A stretch of 64,000 nucleotides of DNA, taken from Pseudeuparius sepicola (lineage: Eukaryota > Arthropoda > Insecta > Coleoptera > Anthribidae). The position numbers and the translations under genes were made by a program. Positions 1 to 11,455 of the stretch are shown piece after piece. The notes under the pieces were generated by a model. That model saw only the letters and a program-made list of their open reading frames with translations. It ran no database searches and was not told the origin of the DNA. Positions within the stretch are counted from its first letter, which is position 1. Every line of letters begins with the position of its first letter. The DNA is taken from positions 69,236,692 through 69,300,691 of the forward strand of contig OY987299.1 in NCBI GenBank assembly GCA_963920635.1, read 5' to 3'.

Positions 1-432
1 AATTTCATTTGAGTACACGAGGGTACCTATGCAACCAGACATGACTTACGCTGACGCTGACGCGTGCGCATAAAACAAAAAGGAACGCCGGCCGGCGAAA
101 AACGATTCACCACCAGTACGAGAGAAGAAGTAGCACCGCAAAGAAAAACCACCATGGGCCGCGCGCGCTCCCTCTTGATTCCATCCCGGATCCGGGTGCA
201 CCCATCCGGCCGTAAAAGGGGGTTCCAGACCACTACCAGACGAAGGACAATAACGCCAATAAGGTTGGTACCCAATTCTTTGGTACTCAAATCTAGTATG
301 CATTTCAATCAACAATCTAAACGATCCACAAATTCGCCATTTTGTTCCAAGAACATTCCTTTGACGATTATAAAAATTTTTTGAAAAAATACAGTCCACT
401 TCGCTCCAAAACATAGATAGATAGATAGAGGG
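1..432. other. Unassigned GC-richer stretch ending in a GATA microsatellite
   Basis: The first 300 bases are clearly more GC-rich than the surroundings and hold open frames on both strands, none with a domain I recognise. A short (GATA)n tract at about 411-430 sits at the 5' edge of the retrotransposon fragment that follows. It may be a piece of element 5' UTR. I see no gene. Confidence 0.3.
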
Positions 433-946
433 TCCCTTATTACAGCTACACACCGGAGCCTGTTCTTGAGAACAGCAACTACAAGATTTACTGGGATCGT
501 ACAGTTCTAACAGATCAACGAGTTGCCCATAACAGACCGGACCTTATAATAGTTGATAAAATTTCTAGGAAGACAACTCTGATCTATGTGGCCATCCCGA
601 ACAAAAACAACCTGCGTGTGAAGCATGTCGAGAAGATCGCGAAGTACAGTGACTAGTGTTATACCAAAAAGTTTGCTGAGAAACATCAAAGAGCTGGGTC
701 TAACTGAAAATCTTTACAGGTCCATGCAGAAAGCGGTACTACTTGCGACAGCCCGAACCATCAGGAAATTCACGGGGAATGCAGGAGCGTCCAACAACAT
801 CAATGTCACCAAGGCCCGATAACATGGCAAGGGTCTGGTCTGAGCCAGATCCTTATGGTATCCAGGATACCCGGGATCTGAGTGAATGTTCCCCGTAGAG
901 GAAGTGCGAATGCCTTTTGGCTAAATCAATATAATAATAATAATTA
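433..946 (+). mobile_element. RLE-type non-LTR retrotransposon, 3' fragment (copy A)
   Basis: This is the 3' end of the Dong/R4-like element seen better at 3.5-8.1 kb: the endonuclease region with its NRPDLI motif, then the C-terminal tail starting VIPKSLLRNIKEL. It is 5'-truncated, and relative to the other copies it lacks roughly 85 bases at about 651-656, where the frame is cut by TAG. Its 3' end runs about 60 bases further than copy C and passes into an ATA/TAA repeat at 928-944. TAA repeats are the reported target of Dong elements. It cannot encode protein. Confidence 0.75.
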
Positions 947-2201
947 TATTTTCATTAGAAAATAATTCAAAATAATTCTAATAATTTCTAAAGTCTCTTT
1001 AGTTTGGTACTCCTCTGGAACCAATTATTGAGTATGTCAAATAAAATATATTTTCTTGAAATCGGCAGTGAAGTGTCCCAAAATCGGCATTAAAAGCACA
1101 GAAATCGTACAATAATGGGCTACATTACATTACTACATTACAGACGCGGAGCCATCCATCGCCCGTCAAAAGTGACCAAATATTCAAAACCCGGCCACAA
1201 AAGGCCCATTTAACTTTTCGTACACATTGCAAAATTGTATCCTATAGAAGCACAATCCTTCAGTATACATATTTTAGTATGTTTGAATATCAATAGATTT
1301 GTTGTGGAGGCTGCACAAGAAGCAGCAGTTTGGTTTTTCTGTACGAAAGGTGCCGTGTCTTGTCTTACTTGACCTAGGTAGAGCGATCGTCAAAGTCAAG
1401 CAATGCCGCGTGTAGTCGGTTCATGGTTTATTTGCCTTGGCCAGAGGCCTCGGCAACTAAATTCCACATGAGCCATAAAAAGTTGAACTTCAGTGCCTTG
1501 GTACATAAATAACTATTAATCAGAACCACAACTGCAGCCTTGTTTTAAATTTTAATTTAAAATTGCCACCGCCCTAAAAGTCACATATCTAATTATTTTT
1601 ATTAATAAGTATTTCAATGCCGTCGGTGTCGATCAACACAGGAAGATGTTACGTAAAAAACATACCAAACCAGCTGGTGAAAGTAATAATTTATCATGCA
1701 TAGCAAAATTATCTCCCTGATAATAATTGTAACGTATAAAAAAGCCCAGCAGCAGATGAGTGAGGGAGAAGCACGCGTAGCCTACGTGTTGGTGTATAGG
1801 CCTCGATCATGCTTATTTTTCAAAATAGGCACCACATTACTCAAAACGAATTGATCCCTGAATTAATGAATTTTCCAAGTTTTTTACGTGGAGATTATAC
1901 AGCCGAATAGGCTAGTCAAGGCAATGAAAATAAATGTGCACATAATTGTCAATGTGAATTGAGCAATTTTTTGTTATAAATCTTACATCTTCGGTGACAT
2001 CATCATTTTGATTTCTTATGTGAAAAACATAGCAAATCGTATGTTACAGGTTATAAGAAATTATACCCCAATAATGTGTTAGTGCATGTAAATTCAGGCC
2101 TATCTGTCATTCATTAAATTGTCACTTTTTTACTTGGAATCTAGAACATTTTCTCTTCCAGAACTTACTAGATTTTTTTCAACTTCTTCACATTAGCTTA
2201 C
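947..2201. other. Intronic sequence downstream of PCIF1 exon 2
   Basis: AT-rich, non-coding sequence between the copy A fragment and the splice donor of the PCIF1 WW exon. No convincing ORF, RNA gene or terminal repeat was seen. It should be the start of the second PCIF1 intron, since the gene runs right to left. Confidence 0.5.
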
Positions 2202-2429
2202 CTTTTTGCCTGAGGACTGTTCATGTCTTCTGATGCTCTTCGTTTTGCTACTGTAACAGGACCATTGGGTGGTGGGTGAGTCGTCTGAGATGGTGGAGGG
2301 CAGATTCCTAAAGGATCTGTAATGGGGTCGAACTGAGGTTTCACAACAGGCATCTCCCAAAGACTTTCACCAGTGAGTTTGTTCCAGAAGTATGGCCGGT
2401 TCTCACGTTTTGACCAAAACTTCTTCCAC
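2202..2429 (-). CDS. PCIF1: PCIF1/CAPAM coding exon 2 (WW domain)
   Basis: This internal exon encodes the WW domain of phosphorylated-CTD-interacting factor 1, the enzyme that N6-methylates cap-adjacent 2'-O-methyladenosine (m6Am) on mRNA and docks on Ser5-phosphorylated RNA polymerase II in the nucleus. Visible are the first WW tryptophan right after the junction (WKKFWSKRENRPYF), the second aromatic cluster, and the SLWEMP end with the closing proline, followed by a DPLG segment as in vertebrate PCIF1. The acceptor is TACATTTTAG at the high-coordinate end and the donor is AAAAAG/GTAAGC at the low end. The exon starts with one base completing a glycine codon and ends with two bases of the next codon, so both flanking introns are in the same phase. 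The catalytic NPPF-type methyltransferase core would lie in exons left of the window. Drosophila Pcif1 is reported to lack activity, so activity here cannot be inferred. Confidence 0.9.
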
Positions 2430-2544
2430 CTAAAATGTAAAGAAATTTTCATAAAAGCAAATATGAACTCCGGGGAAGGAGAAGGGTGGCTTTGTCTCAG
2501 CTGCTAATCTCAATCATCTCGCGATGATTGTAGGCAATCTTACA

Positions 2545-3148
2545 TAAAGCTAGGAATTCTTACGGTGCCTTGTCTTTATATTTTCCAGTGCTTAATGTAT
2601 GTTCATAAAAACTCTCCCACTTACGATACACATGAGGGTATACATGCTTATGATACACGAAACAAGTCAAATATATATGTTGAATCTCATAGAATATATA
2701 AGACAAGGAATGGAGTCTCTTATTATGGTCCTATGATTTACAATTTGTTGCCTGGTACTGTAAAAACAACACCTTTAAATAGATTTGCAAAGATTGTTAA
2801 AAGGTATCTGTTGAGCAGAGCTTTCTACTCGGTGAATGAATGTATAAGAGCAGCCTTTGATGGCATGTTGACGGACTGATTTTATATGTGTTGTAGTTAT
2901 ATTTAAATGGAGTGTATAAGTTTATATTTTAATGTGTAGTTAAAATGAAATAATGATATTTGTGTAAGTTCCGCTCTGTGTTGTTTCTTAGTCTCGTATC
3001 ATAAATTGGATATTGTACTTTCATTTTGAGTGGTTGACTTGTGTATTGTACTTTCAATGTAAATTAATGACTATTGTTGACTTGTGTAAAAATCTTGTAT
3101 TTGGTAGCACCAATAAACACTATTCTATTCTATTCTATATTCTATTCA
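2545..3148 (+). mobile_element. CR1/Jockey-type non-LTR retrotransposon 3' end
   Basis: Codes for the last ~110 residues of a reverse-transcriptase ORF of the CR1/Jockey group. Recognisable are the HAYDTRNKSN motif, the YYGPMIYNLLP segment and the RYLLSRAFYSVNE tail, ending at a stop at 2877-2879. A ~240-base 3' UTR follows, then CAATAAACACTA and a (TTCTA)n tail at about 3119-3148. It is a severely 5'-truncated, inactive copy. The tail type fits CR1/Daphne-like clades, but I cannot place it precisely. Confidence 0.75.
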
Positions 3149-3516
3149 ACTAAGAAATCCCCGGTGCATGTTGTATATGTTGCAGTCCATATGTGTAAAA
3201 CAGGCCATATACAAAAGGACTAGTCCATATTGACACGGACTGTGTAAGAAGCTTTTCCTTCAACAAACGCACTAGACTGTTTGCAAAAGGACTAATCCAT
3301 TTATATACGGTCTATATACAACTGGACCATATATAACAGAGATTTAAACAAAGGCAGAATGTATGAGCAATATTTTTTGAGCGGTTGCGACATCTGCCAT
3401 TTCTGAATTGTTGGTACTTAGTATTTTGAAGGAAAAAAAGTAATTATTTAATACTGTATATACCCTAGTTTTCTTCTTCAGAATAGTTACTAAAAATAAG
3501 GCATATTGTTCTTTAA
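3149..3516. other. Intron sequence, nothing recognised
   Basis: AT-rich spacer with loose repeats of CCATATAnAAnAGGACTA (3185-3330). No ORF with a domain match, terminal repeat or RNA gene was seen. Confidence 0.4.
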
Positions 3517-3537
3517 TATAATAATAATAATAATAAT
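3517..3537. repeat. TAA microsatellite at the 5' edge of copy B
   Basis: A tract of about seven TAA/ATA units directly abuts the 5'-truncated retrotransposon copy. Matching tracts follow the 3' ends of copy A (928-944) and copy C (8073-8091), as expected for an element that inserts in TAA arrays. Confidence 0.75.
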
Positions 3538-5188
3538 CTCCAAGGAGATTCACTCAGTCCACTGTGGTTCTGCATGGCGATGAACCCTCTATCACATCGG
3601 TTGAACTCTACAAAATATGGCTTCGCTAGCAAAAGCAACAACGCAGAAGCGATCAAGTTGAATCACCTATTATATATGTATGATTTAAAACTGATCGCCG
3701 CAACCAAAAACCAACTAACGCAAATGCTTAAAATTGTAGAGGAGTTCTCCAGGGACATCGGAATGCTGTTTGGACTGGACAAGTGCCGCACCCATAATAT
3801 CATCCGGGGAAAGCTCGAACAAAGCGCACACGAGATGCAGGACGGCCAGGAGATCGAAGCAATGAGCAAGGGAGATACATACAAGTATCTCGGGATGAAA
3901 CAAGCTCAAAGGATAGACCATCGAACAATGAAGACTGATTTAACGAATGAATTCATCAAGAGAGTAAGACAAGTAGTGCGAACTGATCTTAACAGCAGGA
4001 ATTTGTTTAAGGCCCTGAACACGTATGCGTGCTCTGTACTCAGCTATTCGTTCGGAATAGTGAATTGGACCAACACGGACATCAACAACCTGCAACGAAA
4101 AGTTAGGACACTACTGACAAAAGCTCATAAACATCATCCCCGTAGCGCCGTAGAAAGAACAACTCTGCCACGTCAACTAGGAGGAAGAGGATTGGCAGAT
4201 CTCAGCAAGCAATTGGATAAACAAATATTAAATCTGCGTAATTATTTCTACAGGCAGGCCAACAGCTCCACACTACATAGGGCTATATGCGGAGCAGACG
4301 TCTCAACACCGCTACGTCTGATGGAACACGAGCGTCAAAATCACCACCGAACCGACAACGATAAACTACAGAGGTGGTTGGGGAAGCCGCTGCACGAGAG
4401 GCATCCTAATGAGGTTAACCAGGAACATGTCGACAAGTTAGCGTCGAACTATTGGCTGACCTCGGGACGAATGTTCCCCGAGAGGGAAGGCTTCCTACTG
4501 GCCATACAAGATCAGGTTATACCAACTCGCAACTACCTAAAATTCATTGTAGGAGATGCATCGGTAGTGGACGACAGATGCAGATACGGGTGCCAAACTT
4601 CAGAAACAATCCAGCACATAACAGGAGGATGTCAGATGTTCGCATCAATGAGAGGGTCCCATATTACAACTACACACCTGAGCCTGTTCTTGAGAACAGC
4701 AACTACAAGATGTACTGGAATCGTACAGTTCTGACAGATCAACGAGTTGCCCATAACAGACCGGACCTTATAATAGTTGATAAAATTTCTAGGAAGACAA
4801 CTCTGATTGATGTGGCCATCCCGAACAACAACAACCTGCGTGTGAAGCAAGTCGAGAAGATCGCGAAGTACAGAGATTTAGAAGAACGAATTAGAAGGCA
4901 ATGGGAAATGGAGAACGTCCAGACGATTCCAATCATCATGTCAACAACTGGTGTTATACCAAAAAGTTTGCTGAGAAACATCAAGGAGCTGGGTCTAACT
5001 GATAGTCTTTATAGGTCCATGCAGAAAGCGGTACTACTTGCGACAGCCCGAACCGTCAGGAAATTCATGGGGAATGCAGGATCATCCAACAACATCAATG
5101 TCACCTAAGGCCCGATAACATAGCAAGGGTCTCGTCCGAGCCAGATCCTTTTGGTATCCGGGATACCCGGGATCTGAGTGAATGTTCC
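3538..5188 (+). pseudogene. Dong/R4-like retrotransposon copy B (RT 3' half plus endonuclease)
   Basis: 5'-truncated copy that begins inside the reverse transcriptase at the motif GDSLSPLWFCMAMNP. The catalytic box at about 3672-3686 reads LLYMYD, so the second aspartate of the YMDD-type motif is a tyrosine. Downstream come the thumb region, a CX3CX7HX4C zinc finger (CRYGCQTSETIQHITGGC, about 4580-4633) and the PD..D restriction-like endonuclease box (NRPDLIIVDK...LIDVAIP, about 4755-4820). Relative to copy C about 75 bases are missing near 4650, which shifts the frame, so finger and nuclease are now in different frames. The 3' end is fused directly to copy C at about 5188. Classification as the RLE-bearing R4/Dong clade rests on the finger, the nuclease and the TAA target. 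It cannot be active. Confidence 0.8.
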
Positions 5189-8072
5189 AGAAACGCGACT
5201 TAACACTATCAAACGGGAAGTTGAGCTAGAGATCCACGGCGAACACATAGACATAGATGACAACAACAACAATGGGGAACTTCAAGAGCCTGGACAACAA
5301 CTAGAAGCCGAAACGGTAGAACCAACAACCGAGAGTCTGGAATCGGTTAACGAAGAACATTTTGAAGGCTTAAACACACATATGAGACAGGCAGTATTGC
5401 GATACGAAGACACAGACCCACTGAGCAGGCCACCGCTACCAAGATTAAATTCTTCCAGGAAACTTGCGATCGTGCTCGATCTTATGAACACAAGAATTTT
5501 TCCAAACTATGTTTCAGTGACACCAACATTAGAACGTATGCACATGTTAATCTACTGTGCCGCAACGGCAGTCACCACTGTAATGGGTGCCAAGATCCAA
5601 ACGGCCCAAGAGTTGAATCGTGCAAGACCAGAACCACGAATGGCTCAATGGGAAATGCGACTAAATCGGAAGATCGAGAGTCTCCGTAAAGACATAGGAC
5701 AAGTGACGGAATATATCAGAGGAGTTAGAACTAGAAGGATCCAGAGGGCGGTGCAGGCAATAATGAGCTGCACCCAAATGCATTCTTGGCATGACCCCGC
5801 AAACATCACTGCTCAACAATGTCTAAACACATTAAAACAAAAACTTTCTGTTTTCGCAGGGCGTCTGAGGAGATACAAGGCTAGTAACAACAGGAAACGA
5901 GACAACAAACTCTTTGAACGATCAGAAAAGGGTTTCTACCGTGCTTTTAATTCTAGCGCCGATGCCACAAATGCGAGTTACCCTAGCAGAGAACAGGTCG
6001 ACGGTTTCTGGAGAAATCAACTTGCCACACCAGGTCCATACAATGTCAGTGTAAGCTGGATCAGCGAAGAACGCGAGATGGGCCGGAACTATAGCCAGAT
6101 GCAACACGAGCAATTCACAACCGCTGAGGTCTCCGATGTCATCAAGAATTCCCACAACTGGAAGGCACCAGGTCCAGATCATCTCCAAAATTATTGGATT
6201 AAGAAGTTGTGGTGCACGCATGAACAAATAACTACCTTAATTAATGAAGTCTTGCTCGATCCTCTGAAAATGCCATTGTTTCTTACACAAGGTGCAACCT
6301 ACCTGTTACCAAAAGACCAGCGGAATACGGATAACCCTGCCAAGTACCGCCCGATAACCTGCTTGCCTATGCTGTACAAGATAATCACATCTTGCCTTAC
6401 GCAGCGAATATATGCTCACTGCGAGCGGAACAACATCATTGCAATGCAGCAGAAGGGCTGCTCGGAGGGCGCAATGGGATGCAAAGAGCAACTCATCATA
6501 GACTCTGTCATCTGCAACCAGGCTCATGATTTAAAACTGATCGCCGCAACCAAAAACCAACTAACGCAAATGCTTAAAATTGTAGAGGAGTTCTCCAGGG
6601 AAATCGGAATGCTGTTTGGACTGGACAAGTGCCGCACCCAGGGAAAGCTCGAACAAAGCGCACACGAGATGCAGGACGGCCAGGAGATCGAAGCAATGAG
6701 CATGGGAGATACATACAAGTATCTCGGGAAGAAACAAGCTCAAAAGATAGACCATCGAACAATGAAGACTGATTTAACGAATGAATTCATCAAGAGGGTA
6801 AGACAAGTAGTGCGAACTGATCTTAACAGCAGGAATTTGTTTAAGGCCCTGAACACGTATGCGTGCTCTGTACTCAGCTATTCGTTCGGAATAGTGAATT
6901 GGACCAACACGGACATCAACAACCTGCAGCGAAAAGTTAGGACACTACTGACAAAAGCTCATAAACATCATCCCCGTAGCGCCGTAGAAAGAACAACTCT
7001 GCCACGTCAACTAGGAGGAAGAGGATTGGCAGACCTCAACAAGCAATTGGACCAACAAATATTAAATCTGTGTAATTATTTCCACAGGCAGGCCAACAGC
7101 TCCACACTACATAAGGCTATATGCGGAGCAGACGTCTCAACACCGCTACGTCTGAGGGAACACGAGCAACAAAATCACCACCGAACTGACAATGATAAAC
7201 TACAGATGTGGTTGGAGAAGCCGCTGCACGGGAGGCATCCTAATGAGGTTAACCAGGAACATGTCGACAAGTTAGCGTCGAACTATTGGCTGACCTCGGG
7301 ACAAATGTTCCCCGAGACTGAAGGTTTCCTACTGGCCATACAAGATCAGGTTATACCAACTCGCAACTACCTAAAATTCATTGTAGGAGATGCATCGGTA
7401 GTGGACGACAGATGCAAATACGGGTGCCAAACTTCAGAAACAATCCAGCACATAACAGGAGGATGTCAGATGTTCGCATCAATGGAATATAAGGAACGAC
7501 ACGATTCGGTTGCCAAGATCTTGCACCAGGAACTGGCGGAAGAACTTCTGCTTGTGCAGGCAGAGAGGGTCCTATATTACAGCTACACACCGGAGCCTGG
7601 TCTTGAAAACAGCAACTACAAGATGTACTGGGATCGTACAGTTCTTACAGATCAACGAGTTGCCCATAACAGACCGGACCTTATAATAGTTGATAAAATT
7701 TCTAGGAAGACAACTCTGATTGATGTGGCCATCCCAAACAACAACAACCTGCGTGTGAAGCAGACCGAGAAGATTGCGAAGTACAGAGATTTGGAACAAC
7801 GAATTAGAAGGCAATGGGAAATGGAGAACGTTCAGACGATTCCAATCATCGTGTCAACAACTGGTGTATACCAAAAAGTTTGCTGAGAAACATCAAAGAG
7901 CTGGGTCTAACTGATAATCTTTACAGGTCCATGCAGAAAGCGGTACTACTTGCGACGGCCCGAACCGTCAGGAAATTCATGGGGAATGCAGGAACCTCCA
8001 ACAACATCATTGTCACCCAAGACCCGATAACATGGCAAGGGTCTCGTCCGAGCCAGATCCTTATGGTAAGTC
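5189..8072 (+). pseudogene. Dong/R4-like retrotransposon copy C, RT core deleted
   Basis: The longest copy: one frame of about 900 codons runs to a stop at 7886. It has an acidic N-terminal region, an RPPLPRLNSSRK segment, RT fingers (YLLPKDQRNTDNPAKYRPITCL), the same CX3CX7HX4C finger (about 7411-7464) and the RPD/LIDV nuclease box (about 7672-7735). The RT palm is gone: around 6527 the frame jumps from ICNQA directly to DLKLIA, deleting motif A and the YMDD aspartates while keeping frame. A further 12 bases are missing near 6642. A lost T near 7866 shifts the last ~65 codons to another frame (to 8077). The 3' end is shorter than in copy A and abuts TAA repeats. There is no 5' UTR. The copy is inactive. 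Confidence 0.82.
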
Positions 8073-8091
8073 GATAATAATAATAATAATT

Positions 8092-8470
8092 CTCACCCTC
8101 ACAATACTTCAAACTAGGAGTACCCCAGAAGCAACCACATGCTTGTGCGGAGGAGGGGGGCAATTACTAGTATTTTGTCTTTTTTCTTCTTCTTTTTTCC
8201 CGACAGAACTTGGATAGCATTCGTTCAAGTACTACGGAAAACCCTAGAAAACCATAGTAATCTCAGTGAGTGTAGGACAATTAGTAAATCACACGGATAA
8301 AGCCTATTTAGGAACAATACTGTGAACCCACATTTGTCCAGCTATTGGCCATAGCGGTGTTTTTCTTTAAAGACATGTGAATGTCGAACATCGGTTCGAA
8401 CCACGGTCGATAGAAGGCAGAAAAACGTGCAGTCTAAAAAGTCAGCGCTGGTGAGCGACGCCATTGTGGC
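8092..8470. other. Spacer between retrotransposon and MITE
   Basis: About 380 bases of intron with a pyrimidine-rich stretch at 8176-8202. No coding, RNA or terminal-repeat signal was seen. Confidence 0.4.
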
Positions 8471-8474
8471 TATA

Positions 8475-9277
8475 CAGGGTGAGTCTGAAATAACTGGCAC
8501 CCTTTTTTTGGGTAAGAGAGATGGTCATTCTGAACAACTTTTCTTAATAAATGTTTTTCCTATCACCGACATTTTTCTCTAATTTACCCACCTAAAATGC
8601 CCCCCCTCTATGAAGACATGGCACTGATGCCAAACGGACAATTGTTTTCATTTTGATTGGAAGAAGTGCCCCAGTTGTCCCGGTTGCCCAAGTATTTGAC
8701 AGTTCTGTCGTTCTGTGTTTATCATTATCCTGTTTTGTTGGTCATGTCTGCGATTTATTATTTCAATTTTAGGCAAATAAAACAAAATAAACGCATTAAC
8801 AAATCGTGCCATCAGGTCGTGCCTTCGGATTGTTCAGAATTCACTTTTATGTGATTGTGATTTGCTAGTTTTGTGCGAGGTGTTGTGTATTGGAAATATG
8901 CCCGATCGGCGTTCTCTGTTACGTTCTTGTTCTACGGGAATGGAATAAATAATGTAAGTAAACTGTAGTTAATAGCTAATAACAATAAATTACAGTCATT
9001 CTTGATATTGTTCGAATTTTTGAAGGTTATGCTTATTTCATACACAGCGGACAGAATAGTGTAAACTCGGTCTCAAAATACGTACTACTTGATGATTTAC
9101 CATTTTCTACTCGGTTGTTGGCAGGGCACCAGTGCCGTGTTTTCATAGAGGGGCGATTTTGAGGGGATAAATTATAGAAAAATCTCGGCGCTAGGAAAAA
9201 AATTATTAAGAAAAGTGGTTCAGAAGACCATCTCTATTACCCAAAAAAAGGATGCCAGTTATTTCAGACTCACCCTG
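8475..9277. mobile_element. Mariner-type MITE with ~160-bp terminal inverted repeats
   Basis: The left end CAGGGTGAGTCTGAAATAAC and the right end GTTATTTCAGACTCACCCTG are inverted copies, and the match continues with scattered differences for about 160 bases on each side. TA flanks both ends (8473-8474 and 9278-9279), the Tc1/mariner target. The 803-bp element has no transposase. Its longest internal frame (8657-8854) resembles nothing and is taken as chance. Confidence 0.8.
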
Positions 9278-9279
9278 TA

Positions 9280-10097
9280 TATACTTGGTATATGAAATAC
9301 CAAGTCATTTACATACGCTTTGTGCCATTTAGGCCAAATCGTAACTTTCAATTCAATATTACGTTCACGGGTTCGTCTTGGTATTTTGTTGCAGTGTTTC
9401 TGCCATTGCCAGTGATTTATTGATAGTTTCCCTCGTTATGTACTTTTGGGATGTTCAGTAAACTATTTTTAACATTATTTGTTGTTTCTTGCTAGACCTT
9501 TCTCGCTCCAAATATAATTGGAAACCAGTATTTATAATTATGATGAAGTACTAATATTAAGTTTTCTATAATATTATCTTGTCTAGGATTTGTGTAAAAC
9601 ATTGGAATCCACAATAACAGATTTAAAAATTGATTGAACAGGAAAATTATTTTATAAATATGTCCCTGAAAGGTCATCATTTGTAAAGTATTGGTTTGGC
9701 ATTGCCATGAAAGCCTGGCCTATCTGCGATTTTTTAAGAGTAAATGTACGGCACATTATGTGGCGATTCAATATTTTGACCCATAAAATAGCTTTGTTCG
9801 ATCTGTAGTGAGCAATACGCATAATTTTAAACTTTTGGCAAATACAAATTTTAATCTAAGTCATTACTAACATTTTAAGAAAATTACTTTAAAATGTTTA
9901 TCCCAATGGCCGTACATAGAATTTGAATTCAAAGCAATTGTCTGAAGCCATCCCGAAGTACTTATTTATTTATAAGTTATAAGTACGTAGAGAATAATCC
10001 AACTTAAACTTTGTACAGCGCCACCCTCAGAGAAATAATCAAGGATAGAGGGAGTAAAACCAAAAAGTAAACAAAGCCAACATCTTTTGAGTGATGC
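9280..10097. other. Intron sequence, nothing recognised
   Basis: AT-rich sequence between the MITE and the BEL element. It starts with a small palindrome (ACTTGGTATATGAAATACCAAGT, a nine-base stem, at 9283-9305). No gene or element boundary could be supported. Confidence 0.4.
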
Positions 10098-10102
10098 CAC
10101 AT

Positions 10103-10617
10103 TGTTATATGGTGTTGATTACCATATACAAGCGTTACGCGCTGACTCAAAAAGCGAGACACGAAATAAAGAGCGAACAATTTTCCGAAATTGAGAGAAC
10201 ACTTACCACTGCAGATTCTTCGTCCCTGCTGGAAGCTGGATGACGTTTGTGACGCGCGGTACCGCGTATTCGATTTTTTCTTCCCTTTTTCCAAAAAAAT
10301 ATAGGTATATGCGTAGCCGTTCGCGTTTCGTTTCGAACTGACTGCCGAGCTGTCAATAATTTTTTAAAAGTAACTTTGACAGCTCTTCAGTGGGCACACC
10401 TGGTGGGGTCTGCACATGCGGAATCGTGCCTCCTCAATTCGGTATTTTCTTTAAAAGAAATGACGCGCCAATTAGATTTGAATTGATACAAAAATAAACT
10501 CTAGAATACCAAATTAAACAAATATGTGATGATAACTTCAAAGCAACCTCTTTGCGCATAATAAATAAAAACTGAAGAATATTGGATTATAAAATAAAGG
10601 ACACAAAACTCCAAACA
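10103..10617 (-). repeat. BEL-A 3' LTR
   Basis: 515 bp. On the coding strand it starts TGTTTGGAGTTTTG and ends CCATATAACA, with the usual TG...CA ends. It is preceded on the minus strand by the polypurine tract and flanked by CACAT. Confidence 0.93.
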
Positions 10618-10634
10618 TACTCCCCCCCCCCAAA
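10618..10634 (-). other. BEL-A polypurine tract
   Basis: On the minus strand TTTTG9GAGTA directly precedes the 3' LTR: ten consecutive G (plus-strand C at 10622-10631). This is the expected position of the plus-strand DNA primer in reverse transcription. Confidence 0.8.
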
Positions 10635-10657
10635 AGTATATTAAATAATATATTTTG

Positions 10658-11455
10658 CTACTTCTCTTCCGGTAAAGGACAGAGTTTCACTAGAGGCCTT
10701 TTAAAAGTGCCTTGTTGAGTCCGGACAGTGGCTACTCTAGGTACACCATCCCGTCCTGGATGTAGCTCGGTGATACGCCCCAAAACCCATTTAAGAGGAG
10801 GCGTTATGTCATTTTTTATGACAACCAATTTTCCTACACACACAGTTTGCGAACATGGTTCCAACCATTTCTGCCTTTGCTGCAGATGATGAAGATATTC
10901 ATCTCTATATCTTCGCCAGAATTCCTGCTGAAAGCGCTGAATTAATTCATACCTGTTCAATGAGTTTAATTTACACATTGTATAATTGTGGTCCGGAAGA
11001 GCTGTTAGAGTTTGCAAATTTAGAAAGTGTCCCGGGGTTAGAGCGGTAAGATCATTTGGATCGTTACTAAGTGGGTAAAGAGGTCGCGAATTTAACGACT
11101 CAATTTGGCACAACAAGGTGTAAAATTCCTCAAATGTCAAAATTTGTTCTCCGATTACTCGTTTTATATGTGTTTTTACCGACTTGACGCCGGCTTCTGC
11201 TAAACCAGAAAAGTGCGGAGCTGATGGAGGATTAAAATGCCACTCGATAAAGTTACTTTCAACAGATTTTTTAAATAGAGTCTGAATGTGGTTATTAGCG
11301 CCTTGGAAATTCGTTCCACAGTCACTATAAACCTTCTCGCAACTGCCTCTACGCGCTAAAAACCGCCTAAAGCTAGATAAAAATGCATCTAGATGAATAG
11401 CTCTAGTACTGAAGCAAACAAACACACAGATGTAAGATTTGAAGGTTTTTGGCAC
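10658..11455 (-). pseudogene. BEL-A pol C-terminal part: integrase core and DUF5641-like tail
   Basis: Continuation of pol in another frame. It holds the second and third integrase acidic residues, in SDCGTNFQGA and in the HFSGLAEAGVKSVKTH block, and then a basic C-terminal domain (VGKLVVIKND..., LGRITELHPG, TFKRPLVKLCPLP) typical of BEL/Pao. The first integrase aspartate (VDYAGPF) sits at the end of the upstream frame, so one indel near 11440-11455 separates the halves. The stop at about 10658 lies just inside the polypurine tract and LTR. Confidence 0.85.

Noticed and set aside
64..384. 106-codon plus-strand frame with basic residues
   Set aside because: Frames are open on both strands in this GC-richer stretch, with no domain and no gene context.
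8657..8854. 65-codon frame inside a MITE
   Set aside because: It lies between two mariner TIRs in an element too short for a transposase, and resembles nothing.
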